Below are positions 18,736-30,336 of a DNA stretch of 64,000 bases, piece after piece (position 1 is the first letter of the stretch; each line of letters starts with the position of its first letter). Origin of the DNA: an uncultured Algibacter sp. (GTDB lineage Bacteria > Bacteroidota > Bacteroidia > Flavobacteriales > Flavobacteriaceae); assembly GCF_947487575.1 (NCBI RefSeq), contig NZ_CANKXG010000005.1:62001-126000 (forward strand). Reading direction: 5' to 3'. The notes under the pieces were generated by a model. The model saw only the letters and a program-made list of their open reading frames with translations, was not told where the DNA came from and did not search any database. Position numbers and translations under genes: made by a program.

Positions 18736-19296
18736 TTAAGCTGTGCCTACTTGTAATTTTTGTCTTAAACTTTCTTTAGCTCTAGAAATTGTGGTTCTGC
18801 AATTTGCATTAGTGAGATTCATAATCTTACTAATCTCCTCGTAATCATAACCTTCTATAAGGTTTAATGTTAATGCTATTCTATAATTATCTTTTAATGT
18901 TTTCATAGAATTTAAAACTTGTTGCGCTTTTATGCTTTTAAACTCGTAATCACTACTAATCCCGTCTGCTTCATTTTCAACTTTGTATAATATGTCATCA
19001 ATAGGAACTTCATTGTTTTTAATGGTTTTCTTATAATGATAAATACTGTTATTAATAACAATTCGTTTTAACCAAGGCCCGAAAGTAGATGCGTTTTTAA
19101 GGCTTTCTAGTTTTGTAAATGCCTTTAAAAAAGAATCTTGCATAATGTCTTCAGCTTCAAAATTGTTTTTTACAATTCTTAATGAAGTATTATACATTAC
19201 TTTGTAATACCTGTTATAAATCTCCAATTGTGCAGACTGGTTTCCAGTTTTACAAAGCGCAACAAGTTGTTCGGTATTTTGGTTGGTTAGTGTCAC
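18736..19296 (-). CDS. ECF-type RNA polymerase sigma factor
   Basis: 186 aa from GTG at 19296 (VTLTNQNTEQLVALCKTGNQ). The track's ATG at 19377 lies inside the clpC terminator stem and adds 27 unrelated residues, so it is unlikely. Region 2 has ARNIVKNNFEAEDIMQDSFLKAF-like sequence (AEDIMQDSF) and region 4 has LIEGYDYEEISKIMNLTNANCRT, the helix-turn-helix. It probably drives its own operon with the membrane protein and DUF2807 protein. The inducing signal is unknown. Confidence 0.88.
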   Translation of the reverse strand: MTLTNQNTEQLVALCKTGNQSAQLEIYNRYYKVMYNTSLRIVKNNFEAEDIMQDSFLKAFTKLESLKNASTFGPWLKRIVINNSIYHYKKTIKNNEVPIDDILYKVENEADGISSDYEFKSIKAQQVLNSMKTLKDNYRIALTLNLIEGYDYEEISKIMNLTNANCRTTISRAKESLRQKLQVGTA

Positions 19297-19355
19297 AAAA
19301 AATGAATTGTTATAGTATAGATACTTAAAGTTTTTGTTTGTTACAGTTTTGCAAT

Positions 19356-19391
19356 AAAAAAATCCTACTTTATTCAATAAAGTAGGATTTT
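19356..19391 (-). terminator. Terminator of clpC
   Basis: AAAATCCTACTTTATT / AATAAAGTAGGATTTT, a perfect 16-bp inverted repeat with a 1-nt centre, 25 bp past the clpC stop. Confidence 0.9.
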
Positions 19392-19415
19392 AAATGTATT
19401 TATGACGTTTTTAAA

Positions 19416-21962
19416 TTAAGACTCAGTAGGCTTTTCGGCTTTTTCTATGCTAATACTTAATTCATCAGTTTTCTTATCTAAGTCTATTTTGATATTGTCT
19501 CCTTCTTGAAGATGTGATGCTACAATCTCTTCGGCTAAAGCGTCTTCAACATATTTCTGAATTGCTCTTTTTAATGGACGAGCGCCATATTGCTTGTCGA
19601 AACCTTTTTCGGCAATATAATCTTTAGCGCTATCGGTAAGCGTAAGGTTGTAACCTAAACCTGTAATTCTTGTTAAAAGTTTTTCTAATTCAATATCAAT
19701 AATTTTGTTGATGTCTTCTTTTTCCAAAGCATTAAAGACAACAACATCATCAATTCTATTTAAAAACTCAGGGGCAAACGATTTTTTTAGTGCATTTTCA
19801 ATAACGCTTCTAGCATTTGCATCTTCTTGTGCTTTTTGAGAAGAAGTACCAAAACCAATGCCTGTACCAAAATCTTTTAGTTTACGAGCACCAATATTAG
19901 AAGTCATGATAATAATTGTATTTCTGAAATCAATCTTTCTGCCTAAGCTATCAGTTAAGTAGCCATCGTCTAAAACTTGTAATAGCATATTAAATACATC
20001 AGGATGCGCTTTTTCAATTTCATCTAAAAGAATAACTGCATAAGGTTTACGTCTTACTTTCTCAGTTAATTGTCCGCCTTCTTCGTATCCAACATATCCT
20101 GGAGGTGCTCCAATTAATCTCGAAATAGCGAATTTTTCCATGTATTCACTCATGTCAATTCTAACTAAAGAATCTTCACTGTCAAATAACTCTCGAGATA
20201 ATACTTTGGCTAACTGTGTTTTACCAACACCAGTTTGGCCTAAAAATATAAATGAACCAATGGGTTTGTTTGGGTCTTTAAGTCCAGCTCGGTTACGCTG
20301 AATAGCTTTGACCACTTTTGCAACGGCCTCATCTTGACCAATCACTTTTCCTTTTATAAGTTCTGGTAGTTCGGCTAGTTTATTTATTTCGGTCTGAGCA
20401 ATTCTATTAACAGGAACGCCAGTCATCATTGAAACTACATCGGCTACGTTGTCTTCGGTAACAACTTCGCGATGTTGTTTGGTGTCTTCTTCCCATTTTT
20501 CTTGAGCAATTACTAAATCTTTTTCAATACGCTTTTCGTCATCTCTAAGCTTAGCAGCTTCTTCATACTTCTGTTTTCTAACAACGGCATTTTTCAATTC
20601 CTTGATATCTTCTAATTGCTTTTCAAGTTCAATAATTTGTTTGGGAACATCAATATTTGTTATGTGAACACGAGAGCCAGCTTCATCTAAAGCATCAATG
20701 GCTTTGTCTGGCAAAAAGCGCTCAGTCATGTATCTATTTGTTAATTTTACGCACGCCTCAATAGCACCTTGTGTATAATCAACATTATGGTGTTCTTCGT
20801 ATTTACCTTTTATGTTATTCAGGATTTCAATAGTCTCTTCAACTGTAGTTGGTTCAACAATAACCTTTTGGAAACGACGCTCTAAAGCGCCATCTTTCTC
20901 AATATACTGACGGTATTCATCTAAAGTTGTAGCGCCAATACATTGTATTTCACCTCTTGCTAGGGCTGGCTTAAACATGTTTGAAGCATCTAAACTACCA
21001 GTGGCGCCACCAGCACCAACAATGGTGTGTATTTCGTCAATGAATAAAATAACATCATCATTCTTTTCAAGCTCGTTCATTACGGCTTTCATACGTTCTT
21101 CAAATTGACCACGGTATTTAGTACCGGCAACTAAACTTGCTAAATCTAAAGTTACCACTCGTTTATTAAATAAAATACGTGACACTTTTCGTTTTACAAT
21201 TCTAAGAGCTAAACCTTCAGCGATGGCAGATTTACCAACGCCAGGTTCGCCAATTAAAAGCGGATTGTTTTTCTTTCTTCTGCTTAAAACCTGAGAAACG
21301 CGCTGAATTTCCTTTTCTCTGCCAACAACAGGGTCAAGTTTACCTTCTTCGGCTTGAGCTGTTAAATCGCGTCCAAAATTATCTAAAACGGGCGTTTTAG
21401 ATTTTTTATTAGTCTTTCCGGCAGGGTTGTTGAAAATATTGTCCTTGTTAGATTCTTCTTCAGGTATGTTGTCATCATCCTGGAATTCAGACTTTGGTTC
21501 TATATAATCGTTATCGTTTGTAATCATAAGTTTAAATTGTTCTTTAACATTGTCATAGTCAACTTTTAGCTTATTTAAAAGCTTAGTAGTGGGGTCGTTT
21601 TCATTTCTCAAAATACAAAGCAACAAATGTGCTGTATTAATTGAAGTGCTTTGAAATAACTTTGCTTCTAAGAAAGTTGTTTTTAAAGCACGTTCTGCTT
21701 GCCTTGTAAGATGTAAGTTCTTTTTTTGATTTGAAGCTACAGTAATATCTGGGTTAGCAGGGCTTAGTATTTCAACTTTTCTTCTTAGGTGATTTAAGTC
21801 TATATCTAAAGCGTTAAGTATATTTATTGCCTTTCCGTTTCCGTCACGCAAAAGACCAAGCATTAAGTGTTCTGTACCTATAAAATCATGACCTAAACGC
21901 AATGCTTCTTCTTTGCTGTAAGCAATAACATCTTTTACTCTTGGGGAAAAATTATCATCCAT
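19416..21962 (-). CDS. clpC: ClpC-type AAA+ ATPase of the Clp protease
   Basis: 848 aa. Two N-terminal Clp repeats (1-150), first AAA module with [13 protein letters not shown] and [10 protein letters not shown], a UVR-like middle segment ([13 protein letters not shown]), a second AAA module with [12 protein letters not shown] and [11 protein letters not shown], and a D2-small domain. This is the ClpC/ClpA form that unfolds substrates for ClpP. It is divergent from gyrA, with a 260-bp gap between them. Stand-alone unit closed by the 19356 hairpin. Confidence 0.94.
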   Translation of the reverse strand: MDDNFSPRVKDVIAYSKEEALRLGHDFIGTEHLMLGLLRDGNGKAINILNALDIDLNHLRRKVEILSPANPDITVASNQKKNLHLTRQAERALKTTFLEAKLFQSTSINTAHLLLCILRNENDPTTKLLNKLKVDYDNVKEQFKLMITNDNDYIEPKSEFQDDDNIPEEESNKDNIFNNPAGKTNKKSKTPVLDNFGRDLTAQAEEGKLDPVVGREKEIQRVSQVLSRRKKNNPLLIGEPGVGKSAIAEGLALRIVKRKVSRILFNKRVVTLDLASLVAGTKYRGQFEERMKAVMNELEKNDDVILFIDEIHTIVGAGGATGSLDASNMFKPALARGEIQCIGATTLDEYRQYIEKDGALERRFQKVIVEPTTVEETIEILNNIKGKYEEHHNVDYTQGAIEACVKLTNRYMTERFLPDKAIDALDEAGSRVHITNIDVPKQIIELEKQLEDIKELKNAVVRKQKYEEAAKLRDDEKRIEKDLVIAQEKWEEDTKQHREVVTEDNVADVVSMMTGVPVNRIAQTEINKLAELPELIKGKVIGQDEAVAKVVKAIQRNRAGLKDPNKPIGSFIFLGQTGVGKTQLAKVLSRELFDSEDSLVRIDMSEYMEKFAISRLIGAPPGYVGYEEGGQLTEKVRRKPYAVILLDEIEKAHPDVFNMLLQVLDDGYLTDSLGRKIDFRNTIIIMTSNIGARKLKDFGTGIGFGTSSQKAQEDANARSVIENALKKSFAPEFLNRIDDVVVFNALEKEDINKIIDIELEKLLTRITGLGYNLTLTDSAKDYIAEKGFDKQYGARPLKRAIQKYVEDALAEEIVASHLQEGDNIKIDLDKKTDELSISIEKAEKPTES

Positions 21963-22223
21963 AAATCGTGTCCTTTCTGCATTAAAAATAGTAAAACATT
22001 TTAACTAAAGTCAAAAACCATACCTAAAAATGTTAGCATCGTGCTAATTGACGAAAAAATCTTTATAAAATCAAAATATTTGCTTCTATACTTATTAACC
22101 AAATAAGTCGTTAAAATTGTTAATAAATAACATTAAAAAGCAAGCCTGATAGTCTTACTGTGATTGTCGGAATTCTTATATTAGCATGTTTGGAAAATTA
22201 CATAAAACTAAATTAAATTATTT

Positions 22224-24797
22224 ATGGCAGAAGGAGAAAAATTAATCCCTATTAATATTGAAGATGAGATGAAATCGGCTTACATTGATTATTCAATGTC
22301 AGTCATTGTGTCACGTGCTTTACCAGATGTAAGAGATGGTTTAAAACCAGTTCATAGACGTGTGCTTTATGGTATGCATGAATTAGGTGTTAGAGCAAGT
22401 TCAGCACATAAAAAGTCCGCAAGAATAGTTGGAGAGGTTTTAGGTAAGTATCATCCACATGGTGACACCTCGGTTTATGATGCTATGGTTCGTATGGCTC
22501 AAGAATGGAGTTTACGATACATGCTTGTAGATGGGCAAGGTAACTTTGGATCTATTGATGGTGATAGTCCTGCTGCAATGCGTTACACAGAAGCGCGTAT
22601 GCGTAAGATTTCTGAAGACATGTTGGCAGATATTGATAAGGAAACTGTAGATCATAAATTAAATTTCGATGATACTTTAGAAGAACCAACAGTTTTACCA
22701 ACGCGTATTCCTGGGCTTTTAGTAAATGGAGCTTCGGGTATTGCAGTAGGTATGGCTACAAATATGCCGCCTCACAATTTAACCGAGGTTGTTAATGGAA
22801 CAATAGCATATATTGAAAATAATGATATTGAAATTGATGAGCTTATACAGCATGTAAAAGCACCTGATTTTCCAACAGGAGGTACTATTTATGGTTATGA
22901 TGGTGTAAAAGATGCTTTTCATACAGGTAGAGGGCGCATAGTTATGCGAGCCAAAACCAATATTGAAGAGGTAAACGGGCGCGAATGCATCATCGTAGAT
23001 GAAATCCCTTACCAAGTGAATAAGGCAGATATGATTAAGAAAACTGCTGACTTGGTTAACGATAAAAAACTAGAGGGTATTTCTCTTATTCGTGATGAAT
23101 CTGACAGAAACGGAATGCGTATAGTTTACGTATTAAAACGTGATGCAATTCCTAATATCGTATTAAATAAACTATTTAAGTATACTGCGTTACAATCCTC
23201 ATTTAGTGTGAATAACATCGCATTGGTTAATGGTCGTCCACAGTTATTAAACTTAAAAGAATTAATTCATTATTTCGTAGAGCATAGACATGAGGTTGTT
23301 GTAAGACGAACGACTTACGAATTACGGAAAGCGGAAGAAAGAGCACATATATTAGAAGGTCTAATCATTGCTTCTGATAATATTGATGAAGTTATAAAGA
23401 TTATTAGAGCATCTTCAAACGCAGATGAAGCTAGAAACAACTTAATTGAACGTTTTAAACTCTCTGAAATTCAAGCTAAAGCAATAGTTGAGATGAGACT
23501 GCGCCAGCTTACTGGTTTAGAGCAGGATAAGCTAAGGTCAGAGTACGAGGAAATTATGAAAACCATCATCGATTTAAAAGATATCTTAGACAAGAAAGAA
23601 CGTCGAATGGATATTATAAAAGGTGAGTTAGAAGTTGTTAGAGATAAATATGGAGATGAGCGTCGTTCAGTAATTGAATATGCAGGTGGAGACTTGAGTA
23701 TAGAAGATATGATTCCTAACGAAAAAGTGGTTATCACAATTTCTCATGCAGGGTATATTAAACGTACATCTTTAACAGAGTACAAAACACAGAATAGAGG
23801 AGGTGTTGGCCAAAAAGCATCAACTACTCGTAATGAAGACTTCTTAGAACATTTATTTGTGGGAACAAACCATCAATATATGTTATTCTTTACGCAAAAA
23901 GGAAAATGTTTCTGGATGCGTGTTTACGAAATTCCAGAAGGTAGTAAAACATCAAAAGGTAGAGCAATTCAAAATCTTATAAATATTGAGCAAGACGATA
24001 AAGTAATGGCTTTCATTTGTACTCAAGATTTAAAAGATGAAGAATATATTAACAATCATTATGTAATCATGGCTACTAAAAAAGGTCAGGTTAAGAAAAC
24101 ATCATTAGAGCAATATTCTCGTCCAAGAACAAATGGTATTAATGCTATAACAATTAAGGATGATGATGTTTTATTAGAAGCTAAACTTACAACTGGCGAA
24201 AGTCAAGTCATGTTAGCATTAAAATCTGGTAAAGCTATTCGTTTTGAAGAAGCTAAAACAAGACCAATGGGACGTGGAGCATCAGGAGTAAGAGGTATTC
24301 GTCTTCAAGATGAAAAAACGGATGAAGTAATTGGTATGATTGCTGTTGATGATATGGAAAGTAATGTCCTTGTTGTGTCTGAGAACGGTTATGGCAAACG
24401 TTCTAGTTTAGAAGACTATCGTATTACCAATCGAGGTGGAAAAGGTGTTAAAACTATTTCTATTACAGAAAAAACGGGGAATTTAGTATCGATAAAGAAT
24501 GTTACCGATGATGATGATTTAATGATTATCAATAAATCTGGAATAGCGATTAGAATGGCTGTAAAAGATTTAAGAGTTATGGGACGCGCAACTCAAGGGG
24601 TTAAATTAATTAACCTTAAAGGGAATGACTCTATAGCGGCCGTTGCAAAAGTAATGCATGATGAAGATGAAGTAGAATTGGATGATGATGGCAATGTAAT
24701 AGTTTCTGAAGCTGCGGAAGGTATTGATAACACTGATGTTTCAGAAGATGGCACAACTCTTGATAATGATATAAACGATAATAACACTGAATCTTAA
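22224..24797 (+). CDS. gyrA: DNA gyrase subunit A
   Basis: 857 aa. Winged-helix/tower with catalytic Y121 in [13 protein letters not shown]-gate loop [17 protein letters not shown] (Thr and Ser where E. coli has Ser83-Ala84; Asp87 kept), coiled coil at 360-480, and a C-terminal pinwheel with the GyrA box variant TNRGGKG. The tail is very acidic ([11 protein letters not shown]). With GyrB it introduces negative supercoils. The following TPR gene starts 17 bp later and is likely co-transcribed. Confidence 0.96.
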   Translation: MAEGEKLIPINIEDEMKSAYIDYSMSVIVSRALPDVRDGLKPVHRRVLYGMHELGVRASSAHKKSARIVGEVLGKYHPHGDTSVYDAMVRMAQEWSLRYMLVDGQGNFGSIDGDSPAAMRYTEARMRKISEDMLADIDKETVDHKLNFDDTLEEPTVLPTRIPGLLVNGASGIAVGMATNMPPHNLTEVVNGTIAYIENNDIEIDELIQHVKAPDFPTGGTIYGYDGVKDAFHTGRGRIVMRAKTNIEEVNGRECIIVDEIPYQVNKADMIKKTADLVNDKKLEGISLIRDESDRNGMRIVYVLKRDAIPNIVLNKLFKYTALQSSFSVNNIALVNGRPQLLNLKELIHYFVEHRHEVVVRRTTYELRKAEERAHILEGLIIASDNIDEVIKIIRASSNADEARNNLIERFKLSEIQAKAIVEMRLRQLTGLEQDKLRSEYEEIMKTIIDLKDILDKKERRMDIIKGELEVVRDKYGDERRSVIEYAGGDLSIEDMIPNEKVVITISHAGYIKRTSLTEYKTQNRGGVGQKASTTRNEDFLEHLFVGTNHQYMLFFTQKGKCFWMRVYEIPEGSKTSKGRAIQNLINIEQDDKVMAFICTQDLKDEEYINNHYVIMATKKGQVKKTSLEQYSRPRTNGINAITIKDDDVLLEAKLTTGESQVMLALKSGKAIRFEEAKTRPMGRGASGVRGIRLQDEKTDEVIGMIAVDDMESNVLVVSENGYGKRSSLEDYRITNRGGKGVKTISITEKTGNLVSIKNVTDDDDLMIINKSGIAIRMAVKDLRVMGRATQGVKLINLKGNDSIAAVAKVMHDEDEVELDDDGNVIVSEAAEGIDNTDVSEDGTTLDNDINDNNTES

Positions 24798-24814
24798 ACT
24801 TAATATTAATTACA

Positions 24815-26068
24815 ATGAAAAAACAATTAATCATAGCTTTAGCTGTTTCAATAAGTGCATTTTCATTTGCACAGAAGAAAGAATTGAAAACTGTCGAGAA
24901 AGCTATTAAAAACAACAATTTTGCAGAGGCTAAAGTAGCTATTACTCAAGCAGAAGGATTGCTTTCTGTTATGGATGAAAAATCTAAAGCAAAATTTTAT
25001 TATTTAAAAGGGCAAGCTTTATACGCTAATGGAAAAGGGTCTATTGCAGATATTGATTTAGCTCTCGAAAGCTTAGGAAATGTAAATGGAGCTTACGAAT
25101 CTGAAACTGCTATTTTAAAGCAAAACATGGCAAATGGATTGTTAACAAATGGGAACTCTGCTTATGAAAAGAAAGATTATTCAAAAGCTTCGAATTATTT
25201 TGAAAAGGCATATAGAGTTTCTCAAAAAGATACTGTTTATCTTTATTATGCTGCTGCTACGGCTATAAACGTAAAAGAATATGATAGAGCTTTGGGTATT
25301 TATGAAGAGCTTAAAGAGTTAGGCTATACTGGAATTGTAAAAGAATATTTTGCTACCGATAAAGAGTCTGGTAAAGAAGTGGTTTTGGATAAAGGAACAC
25401 GTGATATATTCGTTAAAGGGGGAAGTCATATTAATCCCGGAGAGCGTTTTAGTGATTCTAAAAAACCTGAGATTGTTAAAAATGTAGCTCTAATTTATAT
25501 ATCTAATGGAGATAATGAAAAAGCACTTACGGCAATTAAAGATGCTAGAGCTGAAAACCCTGAAAATGTTGATTTAATTGTTAATGAAGCTAATATTTAT
25601 TTACAATTAAAAGATGAAACCAAGTTCAAAGAGTTAATAGAAGAAGCGCTTGTTAAAGATCCTGAGAATGCAATTTTGCACTATAATGTTGGCGTAGTTA
25701 ATATGAAAAAAGGAGATGTAGAGTCTGCTAAAAAGTCTTTTGAAAAAGTACTGAGTATTGACCCTGCGTATTCTGATGCAGCATTAAATCTTTCAAATCT
25801 TTATATTGAGAAAGGTAATGTAGTTATTGAAGATATGGGTAATTTAGGAATGAGTAAAGCTGATGATGCCAAATATGAAACTTTGAAAGTTGAAAAAAAT
25901 AATTTATTTCAAAATGGCGCGGATGTTTTAATTGATTTTATGAGTAAAAACCCAGATGCTAATTCTGATATTTTAACGCAATTAAAAAATATTTATCTAG
26001 CTCTAGGTGAATCGGGTAAAGCAAAAGATATTGAAGCTAAAATTGACGCTATGGGTGGTGGTCAGTAA
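24815..26068 (+). CDS. Exported tetratricopeptide repeat protein
   Basis: 417 aa with signal peptide MKKQLIIALAVSISAFSFAQ. Clear TPR units include YFEKAYRVSQKDTVYLYYAAA near 125-150 and ILHYNVGVVNMKKGDVESAKKSFEKVLSIDPAYSDAALNLSNLY near 290-330. It should be a periplasmic scaffold. gyrA followed by a TPR gene is common in flavobacteria; no functional link is known. A terminator follows. Confidence 0.88.
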   Translation: MKKQLIIALAVSISAFSFAQKKELKTVEKAIKNNNFAEAKVAITQAEGLLSVMDEKSKAKFYYLKGQALYANGKGSIADIDLALESLGNVNGAYESETAILKQNMANGLLTNGNSAYEKKDYSKASNYFEKAYRVSQKDTVYLYYAAATAINVKEYDRALGIYEELKELGYTGIVKEYFATDKESGKEVVLDKGTRDIFVKGGSHINPGERFSDSKKPEIVKNVALIYISNGDNEKALTAIKDARAENPENVDLIVNEANIYLQLKDETKFKELIEEALVKDPENAILHYNVGVVNMKKGDVESAKKSFEKVLSIDPAYSDAALNLSNLYIEKGNVVIEDMGNLGMSKADDAKYETLKVEKNNLFQNGADVLIDFMSKNPDANSDILTQLKNIYLALGESGKAKDIEAKIDAMGGGQ

Positions 26069-26093
26069 GAAACCTTGAACCATTAAATATATA

Positions 26094-26128
26094 AAAAATG
26101 CCGCTAAATTTAATTAGCGGCATTTTTT
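26094..26128. terminator. Bidirectional terminator
   Basis: AAATGCCGCTAA / TTAGCGGCATTT stem with a 6-nt loop and flanking A and T runs between the convergent TPR and NlpC/P60 genes. Confidence 0.92.
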
Positions 26129-26876
26129 ATACGATTTTTTTAATGACACGTAGTTTGTGTGTATGCATGTTTTTTTCAACATTATAAATTCCAGAATGAT
26201 CTAAGCGGTCAATTCTTACCTTGCCGTGGGCATGTATTATATAATTGTCTTTCATGATAATACCAACATGAATTATGGTGCCCTCGTTATTATCAAAAAA
26301 TGCTAAATCTCCAGGTTCACTTTCTTCAATAAAACTTAGTGCTTCACCTTGTGTAGCTTGTTGCGACGCATCGCGTAATAATTTGTAACCATTAAGTTTG
26401 TAAACCATTTGAGTAAAGCCAGAACAGTCAATTCCAAAAGGTGTTTTTCCTCCCCATAAATATGGAGTGTTTAGAAAAGTAAATGAGGTTGAAATGATAT
26501 TCGCTTTTTCTAATTTTTTATTTATAATATTTCCATCATATTTATGATTTAAAATGGAAAGTCCATTTAAACTAGAGCCAATAGTAATTGGGAATAACTG
26601 TTTGTTTTTATCTTCAATAAACTCAACTAAATCTGTAGATAATTTTGGTGTTTCTTTATTGAGTAATTTATATTGGTCTTCAGAGATATTTTTATATTGT
26701 TTGTTATCCACCCAGCCTTCATATTTATCAAAAGCTAACCTTATTTTACTCCACTGTTTTCGTTGCTCTAAAATTTTAAAAAAGTCACCGTAAATAACTT
26801 GTGAAACCAATTCACTAGTGTCTGCTGGTTCATTTCGAAGCGGAACAATGCTTAAATTACAAATACCGTATTGCAT
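26127..26876 (-). CDS. C40 (NlpC/P60) peptidase with SH3b domain
   Basis: 249 aa, no obvious signal peptide. A bacterial SH3-like domain fills the N-terminal 60 residues. The NlpC/P60 catalytic domain (about 130-249) has Cys in GIDCSGFTQMVY, His in IIHVGIIM and the third polar residue in IIHAHG. It would cut gamma-D-Glu to diamino-acid bonds in muropeptides. It lies 8 bp after the thiolase stop, so the two are probably one transcript. The absence of an export signal suggests recycling of imported muropeptides. Confidence 0.9.
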   Translation of the reverse strand: MQYGICNLSIVPLRNEPADTSELVSQVIYGDFFKILEQRKQWSKIRLAFDKYEGWVDNKQYKNISEDQYKLLNKETPKLSTDLVEFIEDKNKQLFPITIGSSLNGLSILNHKYDGNIINKKLEKANIISTSFTFLNTPYLWGGKTPFGIDCSGFTQMVYKLNGYKLLRDASQQATQGEALSFIEESEPGDLAFFDNNEGTIIHVGIIMKDNYIIHAHGKVRIDRLDHSGIYNVEKNMHTHKLRVIKKIV

Positions 26877-26884
26877 TAATACTT

Positions 26885-28063
26885 TTAGTTTCGTTCAATA
26901 ATCATTGCCGAAGCACCACCACCTCCATTACAAATTGCAGCGGCACCAATTTTAGCATTATTTTGTTCTAGTACATTTAATAATGTAATTAGAATTCTAA
27001 CACCAGAACATCCAAGTGGATGCCCTAAAGAAACAGCGCCTCCATTTACGTTTACGTTTTTATCTGTTAGTCCTAAAATTTTCATATTTGCCAAACCAAC
27101 AACAGCAAAAGCTTCATTAAATTCAAAAAAATCAACATCGTTAATTGTAATTCCAGCTTTATCAAGAGCCTTAGGAAGGGCTTTTGCAGGAGCTGTTGTA
27201 AACCATTCTGGTTCATGAGCAGCATCAGCATAACTTTTTATTGTTGCAATCGGTTTTAAACCTAACTCATCTGCTTTCTCTTTACTCATAAGAATCATAG
27301 CCCCAGCACCATCATTTATAGTTGATGCATTTGCTGCAGTTACGGTTCCGTCTTTAGAAAATGCAGGACGTAATTGGGGTATTTTATCCATCCTAACATT
27401 AGTATATTCTTCATCTTTATTAACAGTTATAGGCTCTCCTCGACGCTGAGGAACTTCAACAGGAATAACTTCATTATTGAATTTTCCAGCTTCCCAGGCA
27501 GCAGCAGATCTTTGATAAGACTTTATGGCATAGGCATCTTGATCTTCTCTAGAGAATTCATATTTAGAAGCACAGGCATCTGCGCATACACCCATAGCAT
27601 TTTCATTGTAAGCATCAACTAAACCGTCTTTTTGCATACCATCAATTAATGTGGCTGGACCAAATTTAGTTGAACTTCTTGCGTGTAGGTAATGAGGAAT
27701 AAGACTCATGTTTTCCATGCCACCAGCTACAATAACATTAGCGTCACCTAAAGCAATAGATTGTGCTGCTTGCATAACGGTTTTCATTCCAGATGCGCAA
27801 ACCTTATTTATGGTTGTACAAGGCACGGAATTTGGAATACCAGCGTAAATAGCAGCTTGCCTTGCTGGAGCTTGTCCTGTACCAGCTTGAACCACATTAC
27901 CCATTAAAACTTCTTCAACTAACGCTGGGCTTAAGTTTATTTTATCTAATGTACCTTTTATAGCAATAGCACCTAACTTAGGGGCAGGAACGCTAGATAA
28001 AGCACCCAAAAAACTTCCTATTGGAGTCCGTGCTGCAGAAACAATAACGACTTCTTTATTCAT
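26885..28063 (-). CDS. Acetyl-CoA C-acyltransferase (thiolase)
   Basis: 392 aa from ATG at 28063; the track uses the TTG one codon earlier. The nucleophile is C89 in NKVCASGMK, the catalytic His is in SLGHPLGCSG (about 347), and the second Cys is in CNGGGGASA (about 377). It condenses or cleaves acyl-CoA: acetoacetyl-CoA thiolase or beta-oxidation thiolase. No beta-oxidation multienzyme is adjacent, so the biosynthetic acetyl-CoA acetyltransferase role is slightly favoured. Confidence 0.93.
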   Translation of the reverse strand: MNKEVVIVSAARTPIGSFLGALSSVPAPKLGAIAIKGTLDKINLSPALVEEVLMGNVVQAGTGQAPARQAAIYAGIPNSVPCTTINKVCASGMKTVMQAAQSIALGDANVIVAGGMENMSLIPHYLHARSSTKFGPATLIDGMQKDGLVDAYNENAMGVCADACASKYEFSREDQDAYAIKSYQRSAAAWEAGKFNNEVIPVEVPQRRGEPITVNKDEEYTNVRMDKIPQLRPAFSKDGTVTAANASTINDGAGAMILMSKEKADELGLKPIATIKSYADAAHEPEWFTTAPAKALPKALDKAGITINDVDFFEFNEAFAVVGLANMKILGLTDKNVNVNGGAVSLGHPLGCSGVRILITLLNVLEQNNAKIGAAAICNGGGGASAMIIERN

Positions 28064-28181
28064 CAATCTAATGTTTTAATTTAGTCTATGCGAAAATAAC
28101 GATTTTTTAGTAGAAATTTATAAGATTAGATTATTATAAAAAATGGAGAAAGCTTATAAATTTATTACATTTGATTTCTAG

Positions 28182-30236
28182 ATGAAAGACCTTATAAATA
28201 AATTATACAGAAACCATTCCTTGATTTATAAAGGGTTATTGTTTATATGTACTACTTTTTTGATTGTATATTTATTTCCTAAAAGTGGAAAGTTTAAATA
28301 CAATTTTGAAAAAGGCAAGCCTTGGCAATCTGAGAGTTTGCAAGCTCCTTTTGACTTCGCCATTAAAAAGACCGCTAAAGAAATAGATTCTGAAAAAAAA
28401 GACATTGTAGATCATGCGGTGTTATATTTTGATTTAGACAATGCTATACAGAAAAAAATCAACGAAGCTTATAAAGAACAGTTTAAGGTTGTTTTTTCAG
28501 ATACCTTGCCAACACGTATTTCAAATAAATTATTTGATGCAGGTGAAACCATAATCTCAGAGTTATATAGGTATGGTGTTTTAAATGAAAATTATGATTT
28601 TGGTGAAGATAGGTCTGTAGTTATTCTTGCGGGAAGAGAAAAAAAGTATGATGGTTTTTATGTAAACTTAATTCAACAAAATGACGTTACAAGTGTTATA
28701 GAAGATGTGTTGTCTAAAAATAACCTGTCGAGTTTTAAAACGAATTATGTTTCATTGTTTTTTGATTTAATTGAACCTAATATAACATTCAATAAATCAT
28801 TTACCGATAAAGCGATTCAAGATGAATTAGGTAGAATTTCTTTTACAAGAGGAAGTGTTGCCAAAGAAACCTTAATTGTATCCAAAGGGGAAGTAGTTGA
28901 AGGCGATAAATATCAAAAATTAAAATCTTTACAGTCTGAATATGAGTCTCAGTTTTGGAATGAGGCTAATTATAATTGGGTTCTATTTGCGTACACTTTA
29001 TTAGTGGCTTTGGCTTTGTTAATGTTGCTTTTGTTTTTAAGAAAGTATAGACTTGAAGTTTTTGAGAATAACACAAAAGTAACCTTTATTTTTTTTAATA
29101 TATTATTAATGATATTCATTACAACGCTTGTAGTGAATTATGATTCAGCGTATATATATATAGTTCCAATTTGCATATTGCCGTTAGTGTTTAAAGCGTT
29201 TTTTGATGCACGATTAGGTTTGTTTGCTCATGTGCTTACTGTACTTTTATTAGGTTTTATAGTCCCTAATAGCTATGAGTATATGTTTTTACAAATTATA
29301 GCCGGAATTGTAACCATCTTAACCGTTTCTGAGTTATATAAACGTGCTAATTTGTTTATTTCAGTAGGCCAGATAACACTAATTTATATTATAGCTTATT
29401 TTGCTTTTTTTGTAATTCATGAAGGAAGTGTTGAAACACTTAAATGGGAAACATTTATATGGTTTATTTTATGTGGATTGGCAACCTTGTTTGTACAACC
29501 TTTAATTTATGCTTATGAAAAGTTATTCGGGTTAGTTTCAGATGTTTCTCTTTTAGAGTTGTCCGACACGAATTCTAAGTTACTTAAAGAGATGTCAAAT
29601 AAGGCGCCCGGAACTTTTCATCATTCTTTAAATGTAGCAAATTTAGCTGAAGCTTCTGCAAATGAAATTGGTGCAAATGCTATGCTGGTCAGAGTTGGAG
29701 CTTTGTATCATGATATAGGAAAAATGAAAAACCCAACGTACTATACCGAAAATCAATCAACTGGTATTAATCCTCATGATGAGTTATCATCTAAAGAAAG
29801 TGTAAAAATAATAATAGACCATGTTATCGATGGTATTGAAATAGCTAGGAAAAACAATTTACCAGATAGGGTAATTGATTTTATTAGAACGCATCATGGA
29901 ACAAGTGTAGTTTATTATTTTTATATGCAAGAGAAAAAGGGGTTTCCAGATGTGAAAGTTGATAAATTAGATTTTAGTTATCCAGGGCCAAAACCATTTA
30001 GTAAAGAGACTGCTATTTTAATGATGTGCGATAGTATTGAAGCAGCATCAAAAAGTCTGAAGGAACCTACTTCTACAAAAATTGAAGCATTTGTTGAAAA
30101 TATAATAAACAAGCAAATAGAAGAGGGGCAGTTTTTAAATGCTAATATCACTTTTAAAGAAATTCAATCCATAAAAAAAGTACTAAAATACAAGCTTGCA
30201 AATATTTACCATTTGCGAATTGAATACCCCGAATAA
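28182..30236 (+). CDS. pgpH: 7TM-HD phosphohydrolase, PgpH-like
   Basis: 684 aa. One N-terminal membrane helix (about 17-33), a large extracytoplasmic 7TMR-HDED domain (35-255), seven membrane helices (265-450), then a cytosolic HD domain with FHHSLNVANLAE, YHDIGKM and HHGTS. The layout is that of PgpH, which hydrolyses cyclic di-AMP. The gene stands alone; tRNA genes follow. I see no c-di-AMP cyclase in the window. Confidence 0.9.
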   Translation: MKDLINKLYRNHSLIYKGLLFICTTFLIVYLFPKSGKFKYNFEKGKPWQSESLQAPFDFAIKKTAKEIDSEKKDIVDHAVLYFDLDNAIQKKINEAYKEQFKVVFSDTLPTRISNKLFDAGETIISELYRYGVLNENYDFGEDRSVVILAGREKKYDGFYVNLIQQNDVTSVIEDVLSKNNLSSFKTNYVSLFFDLIEPNITFNKSFTDKAIQDELGRISFTRGSVAKETLIVSKGEVVEGDKYQKLKSLQSEYESQFWNEANYNWVLFAYTLLVALALLMLLLFLRKYRLEVFENNTKVTFIFFNILLMIFITTLVVNYDSAYIYIVPICILPLVFKAFFDARLGLFAHVLTVLLLGFIVPNSYEYMFLQIIAGIVTILTVSELYKRANLFISVGQITLIYIIAYFAFFVIHEGSVETLKWETFIWFILCGLATLFVQPLIYAYEKLFGLVSDVSLLELSDTNSKLLKEMSNKAPGTFHHSLNVANLAEASANEIGANAMLVRVGALYHDIGKMKNPTYYTENQSTGINPHDELSSKESVKIIIDHVIDGIEIARKNNLPDRVIDFIRTHHGTSVVYYFYMQEKKGFPDVKVDKLDFSYPGPKPFSKETAILMMCDSIEAASKSLKEPTSTKIEAFVENIINKQIEEGQFLNANITFKEIQSIKKVLKYKLANIYHLRIEYPE

Positions 30237-30261
30237 ATTCTAGAAAAAAACGAGGAAAATG

Positions 30262-30293
30262 TTTGTGTTGTTTAAGATGAAAAACTAAATTTG
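30262..30293 (+). promoter_or_regulatory. Promoter of the tRNA-Ser/tRNA-Pro pair
   Basis: TTTG (30262-30265), a 20-bp spacer, and TAAATTTG (30286-30293): a perfect match to the Bacteroidota -33/-7 consensus, about 43 bp ahead of the first tRNA. This also supports the phylum assignment. Confidence 0.85.
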
Positions 30294-30336
30294 CATCCGC
30301 ATTTAAATTAAGTGCTTAGTTTATATTGAAATTATT

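Noticed and set aside
22465-22500. GyrA quinolone-resistance change (Thr-Ser in place of Ser-Ala)
   Set aside because: [10 protein letters not shown] is, to my knowledge, the ordinary flavobacterial sequence; no sign of a selected mutation.
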